Shown here one piece after another: positions 5,078-6,332 of a stretch of DNA of 6,332 nt (its first letter is position 1; every line of letters begins with the position of its first letter). Below the pieces are notes generated by a model that ran no database searches, was not told the DNA's origin, and was given only the letters and a program-made list of their open reading frames with translations. The DNA comes from CAZCBJ01 sp964496705. Lineage in GTDB: Bacteria > Chloroflexota > Anaerolineae > Anaerolineales > Anaerolineaceae. Location of the stretch: assembly GCA_964496705.1 (NCBI GenBank), contig CAZCBJ010000226.1, positions 1 to 6,332 of the forward strand, given 5' to 3'. A program made the translations under genes and the position numbers.

Positions 5078-5125
5078 CTACAAAATCCCCAGCGCGGCGG
5101 CGATCTCCTTGTTGGCGCGCCCGGA
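5078..5125 (-). pseudogene. Possible LuxR-type HTH scar
   Basis: Read on the minus strand from 5125, one frame gives SGRANKEIAAALGIL and then a TAG stop (5080-5078). NKEIAAALGI resembles the recognition part of LuxR-family helix-turn-helix domains (the usual form is G-x-S/A-N-K/R-E-I-A-x-x-L-x-I), which would normally continue past this point. Upstream residues in the same frame do not look like the rest of the domain, although GC-rich coding-like sequence extends to about 5170 in shifted frames. This is a short match and could be chance. Confidence 0.3.
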
Positions 5126-5206
5126 TGGTGGCTCGCCCGCGCCTGGTGGAGCGCCTGAGCAGGGGGCTGGACACGGGGGGTTACAAGATGCAAAACCTGA
5201 AAATCG

Positions 5207-5227
5207 AAAAAACGCGCACGCGGCGCG
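5207..5227 (-). terminator. Probable weak intrinsic terminator of the ROK kinase gene
   Basis: On the minus strand, CGCGC (5227-5223) pairs with GCGCG (5217-5213) around a five-base loop, directly followed by six T residues (5212-5207). It lies 12 bases after the stop codon at 5242-5240. The stem is short but all G-C, so termination is plausible yet may be partial. Confidence 0.5.
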
Positions 5228-5239
5228 GAAAATATCGGG

Positions 5240-6154
5240 TTACTGGTAGCGGTGCACCCACACCTGGGCGCCGCCGATCAGGCCGGTGTCTGCGCCCAGC
5301 CGGGCGGGCAGCACGCGCACCTTTTCCACCGGCACCAGGCGGGCGTTCTGGCGCATGGTTTCCAGCGCGCGGGCTTCAAACAGCGGCCAGCTCTTGATCA
5401 CCCCGCCGCCCAGGGCGATGATCTCAGGCACAAAGGTGGTGGACAGGTTGGCCAGGCCCAGCCCGAGATAGAACGCAACCCGTTCCACCGCCTGCTGCGC
5501 CAGCGCATCCCCCTGCCGCGCCAGCTCGCACACCCCGACGGCATCCTGCGCGGGGCGGACATCCTCCCCGGCCTGCGCGTTGTACCAGTCAGCCAGCGCG
5601 GTGCCACTGGCCAGCATCTCCCAGCAGCCGCGCGCGCCGCAGTAGCACAGGGGGCCGTTGGGATCCACGATCGAATGCCCCACCTCGGGGTGCGAGCCTT
5701 CCAGCCCGCGGTACAGGTGCCCATCCAGGATCGCCCCGCTGCCGATTCCGGTGCTGATGGTGACATAGATAAAGCGCGAAGCCCCCTTGCCCACCCCCCA
5801 GGCGTATTCGCCCAGCGAGGCGGCGTCGGCGTCATTTTCCATCGCTGCCGAAACACCGAAGGCGCGGCTCAGCTCGCCGCACAGGTCGGCATCGTGCCAG
5901 GTGGGCAGCAGGTCGGCGGTGGTGATCTTCCCACTGAAGGGGTCCACCGGCCCGGTGCAGCCCACGCCGATGCCGCGCAGCCGGACGCCGGTCTGTTCAA
6001 TCTGCAGTGCCAGCGCGCGGCGCATGCGCTCGAAACCTTCCGCGAAGCCGCGGTCTGCGTTGGTCGCCAGGCTGGTCTGGCTGAGGATGCGCCCATCCTC
6101 GCCCACCAGCCCGATGGCTATCTTGGTCCCACCGATGTCTATCGCGCCGAGCAT
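5240..6154 (-). CDS. ROK-family sugar kinase (glucokinase-like)
   Basis: A 304-residue ROK (repressor, ORF, kinase) protein without an N-terminal DNA-binding domain, hence a kinase rather than a regulator. It should phosphorylate a hexose with ATP in the cytoplasm. AIDIGGTKIAIGLV (4-17) is the ATP phosphate loop. MENDADAASLGEY (105-117) holds the catalytic aspartate Asp108. TISTGIGSGAILDG (132-145) is the second ATP-binding segment. HPEVGH (155-160) supplies the sugar-contacting Glu157 and His160. CYCGARGCWE (170-179) with Cys170, Cys172 and Cys177 completes the ROK zinc site with His160. ALGGGVI lies in the C-terminal lobe. Length and motifs are complete. Glucokinase is the default call, but fructose, mannose, allose or N-acetylmannosamine cannot be excluded from motifs. 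The ATG at 6154 has no ribosome binding site and lies eight bases after a TACAAT box, so the mRNA may be leaderless. Downstream is a short terminator-like hairpin. No sugar-uptake genes are adjacent in the window. Confidence 0.95.
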   Translation of the reverse strand: MLGAIDIGGTKIAIGLVGEDGRILSQTSLATNADRGFAEGFERMRRALALQIEQTGVRLRGIGVGCTGPVDPFSGKITTADLLPTWHDADLCGELSRAFGVSAAMENDADAASLGEYAWGVGKGASRFIYVTISTGIGSGAILDGHLYRGLEGSHPEVGHSIVDPNGPLCYCGARGCWEMLASGTALADWYNAQAGEDVRPAQDAVGVCELARQGDALAQQAVERVAFYLGLGLANLSTTFVPEIIALGGGVIKSWPLFEARALETMRQNARLVPVEKVRVLPARLGADTGLIGGAQVWVHRYQ

Positions 6155-6161
6155 GGTCTTA

Positions 6162-6167
6162 ATTGTA
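6162..6167 (-). promoter_or_regulatory. Candidate -10 box of the ROK kinase gene
   Basis: TACAAT on the minus strand matches five of six bases of the -10 consensus. It lies so close to the ATG at 6154 that the transcript would begin at about the A of the start codon. The -35 region at 17-base spacing (TTCCCC) is weak. The AGGAGG seen nearby on the plus strand points the wrong way to serve this gene. Confidence 0.4.
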
Positions 6168-6213
6168 CAGGAGGAATGCGGATTGGGGAATGGAGAATGG
6201 CGTCGGGATTTGG

Positions 6214-6332
6214 GATGGGCAACCGTAGCGGCGGGTCTGGGCGGTGAAATTAGGTGTTTCCGGATGGGAACCGTAGCGGCGGGTCTGGGCGGTGAACAAT
6301 GGGTGTTTCTGAATGGGAACGTTAGCGTAGCG
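6214..6332 (+). repeat. Tandem repeat of about 49 bases, running off the window
   Basis: Two full units begin at 6214 and 6263 (GATGGG...). A third, GAATGGGAACGTTAGCG, starts near 6312 and is cut by the window end. Units one and two share the uninterrupted core CCGTAGCGGCGGGTCTGGGC and the following GGTGAA, then differ slightly before GGTGTTTC. Single-base insertions offset each other, so the period is 48-49. No open frame with recognisable content spans it, and unit spacing leaves no unique spacers. Confidence 0.85.

Larger units (their letters stand above)
4568..5239. other. 672-base intergenic region with broken genes and palindromes
   Basis: No intact gene is visible here. From left to right it holds the Hsp20 leader and a possible promoter (4568-4650), an unremarkable stretch to about 4773, a lipoprotein-like start (4774) that runs into repeats, four consecutive palindromic repeats (4874-5012), a smaller palindrome GCGAAATTTGTCGC (5041-5054), a LuxR-like scar on the minus strand (5078-5125) and the ROK-gene terminator (5207-5227). 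It looks like a graveyard of decayed genes with inserted repeats. Confidence 0.6.

Noticed and set aside
1781..6154. Epimerase plus ROK kinase as a NanE/NanK (sialic acid) pair
   Set aside because: They are 2.2 kb apart on opposite strands, the epimerase motifs fit cellobiose 2-epimerase, and no lyase or transporter gene is in view.
5252..6247. A 331-codon open frame on the plus strand opposite the ROK kinase
   Set aside because: Its residues are low-complexity (rich in Gly, Ala, His and Gln) with no motif, and it is the mirror of a GC-rich gene whose full set of catalytic motifs is on the minus strand.
6214..6332. CRISPR array
   Set aside because: The repetition is one continuous tandem unit of about 49 bases with no unique spacers, and no cas genes are seen.

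Overview
The window reads as bacterial chromosome from a GC-rich organism. There are six confident metabolic or stress genes with GC-rich codons, and the gaps between them are visibly less GC-rich and crowded with short repeats. No rRNA, tRNA, phage, transposase or CRISPR signal is visible. The style of the proteins, the weak or absent Shine-Dalgarno sequences at several genes and the type of intergenic repeats recall uncultured Chloroflexota (Anaerolineae-like) genomes. That assignment is an impression from memory, not a demonstration.

Left part (1-1665, + strand): a complete metallo-beta-lactamase-fold hydrolase (46-744), a 192-base gap with a 9-base repeat array and a plausible promoter, then deoxyribose-phosphate aldolase deoC (937-1665) with a strong ribosome binding site. 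Middle part (1666-3602): a cellobiose-2-epimerase-like sugar epimerase (+, 1781-2998) and a small P-loop kinase (-, 2976-3509) run toward each other and overlap by 23 bases at their 3' ends. Each is preceded by a related repeat block. Because the genes converge, these blocks form an imperfect inverted repeat around the pair, which is the most unusual architecture here.

Right part (3603-6332): a two-gene Hsp20 operon (-, 4567 to 3729) with strong ribosome binding sites ends in a textbook intrinsic terminator with a perfect 15-bp stem. A 672-base gap (4568-5239) then holds a lipoprotein signal-peptide start that runs into a cluster of four consecutive palindromic repeats, followed by a short scar resembling the end of a LuxR-type DNA-binding helix on the minus strand. 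Last comes a ROK-family sugar kinase (-, 6154-5240), possibly leaderless. Upstream of it a tandem repeat of about 49 bases runs off the window.

Together the genes point to saccharotrophic metabolism: salvage of deoxyribose phosphate, epimerisation of beta-1,4-disaccharides and sugar phosphorylation, plus small heat-shock proteins for proteostasis. Only the Hsp20 pair looks like a true operon. I see no clear new multi-gene system. The interest lies in the repeats and in the broken material between the genes.
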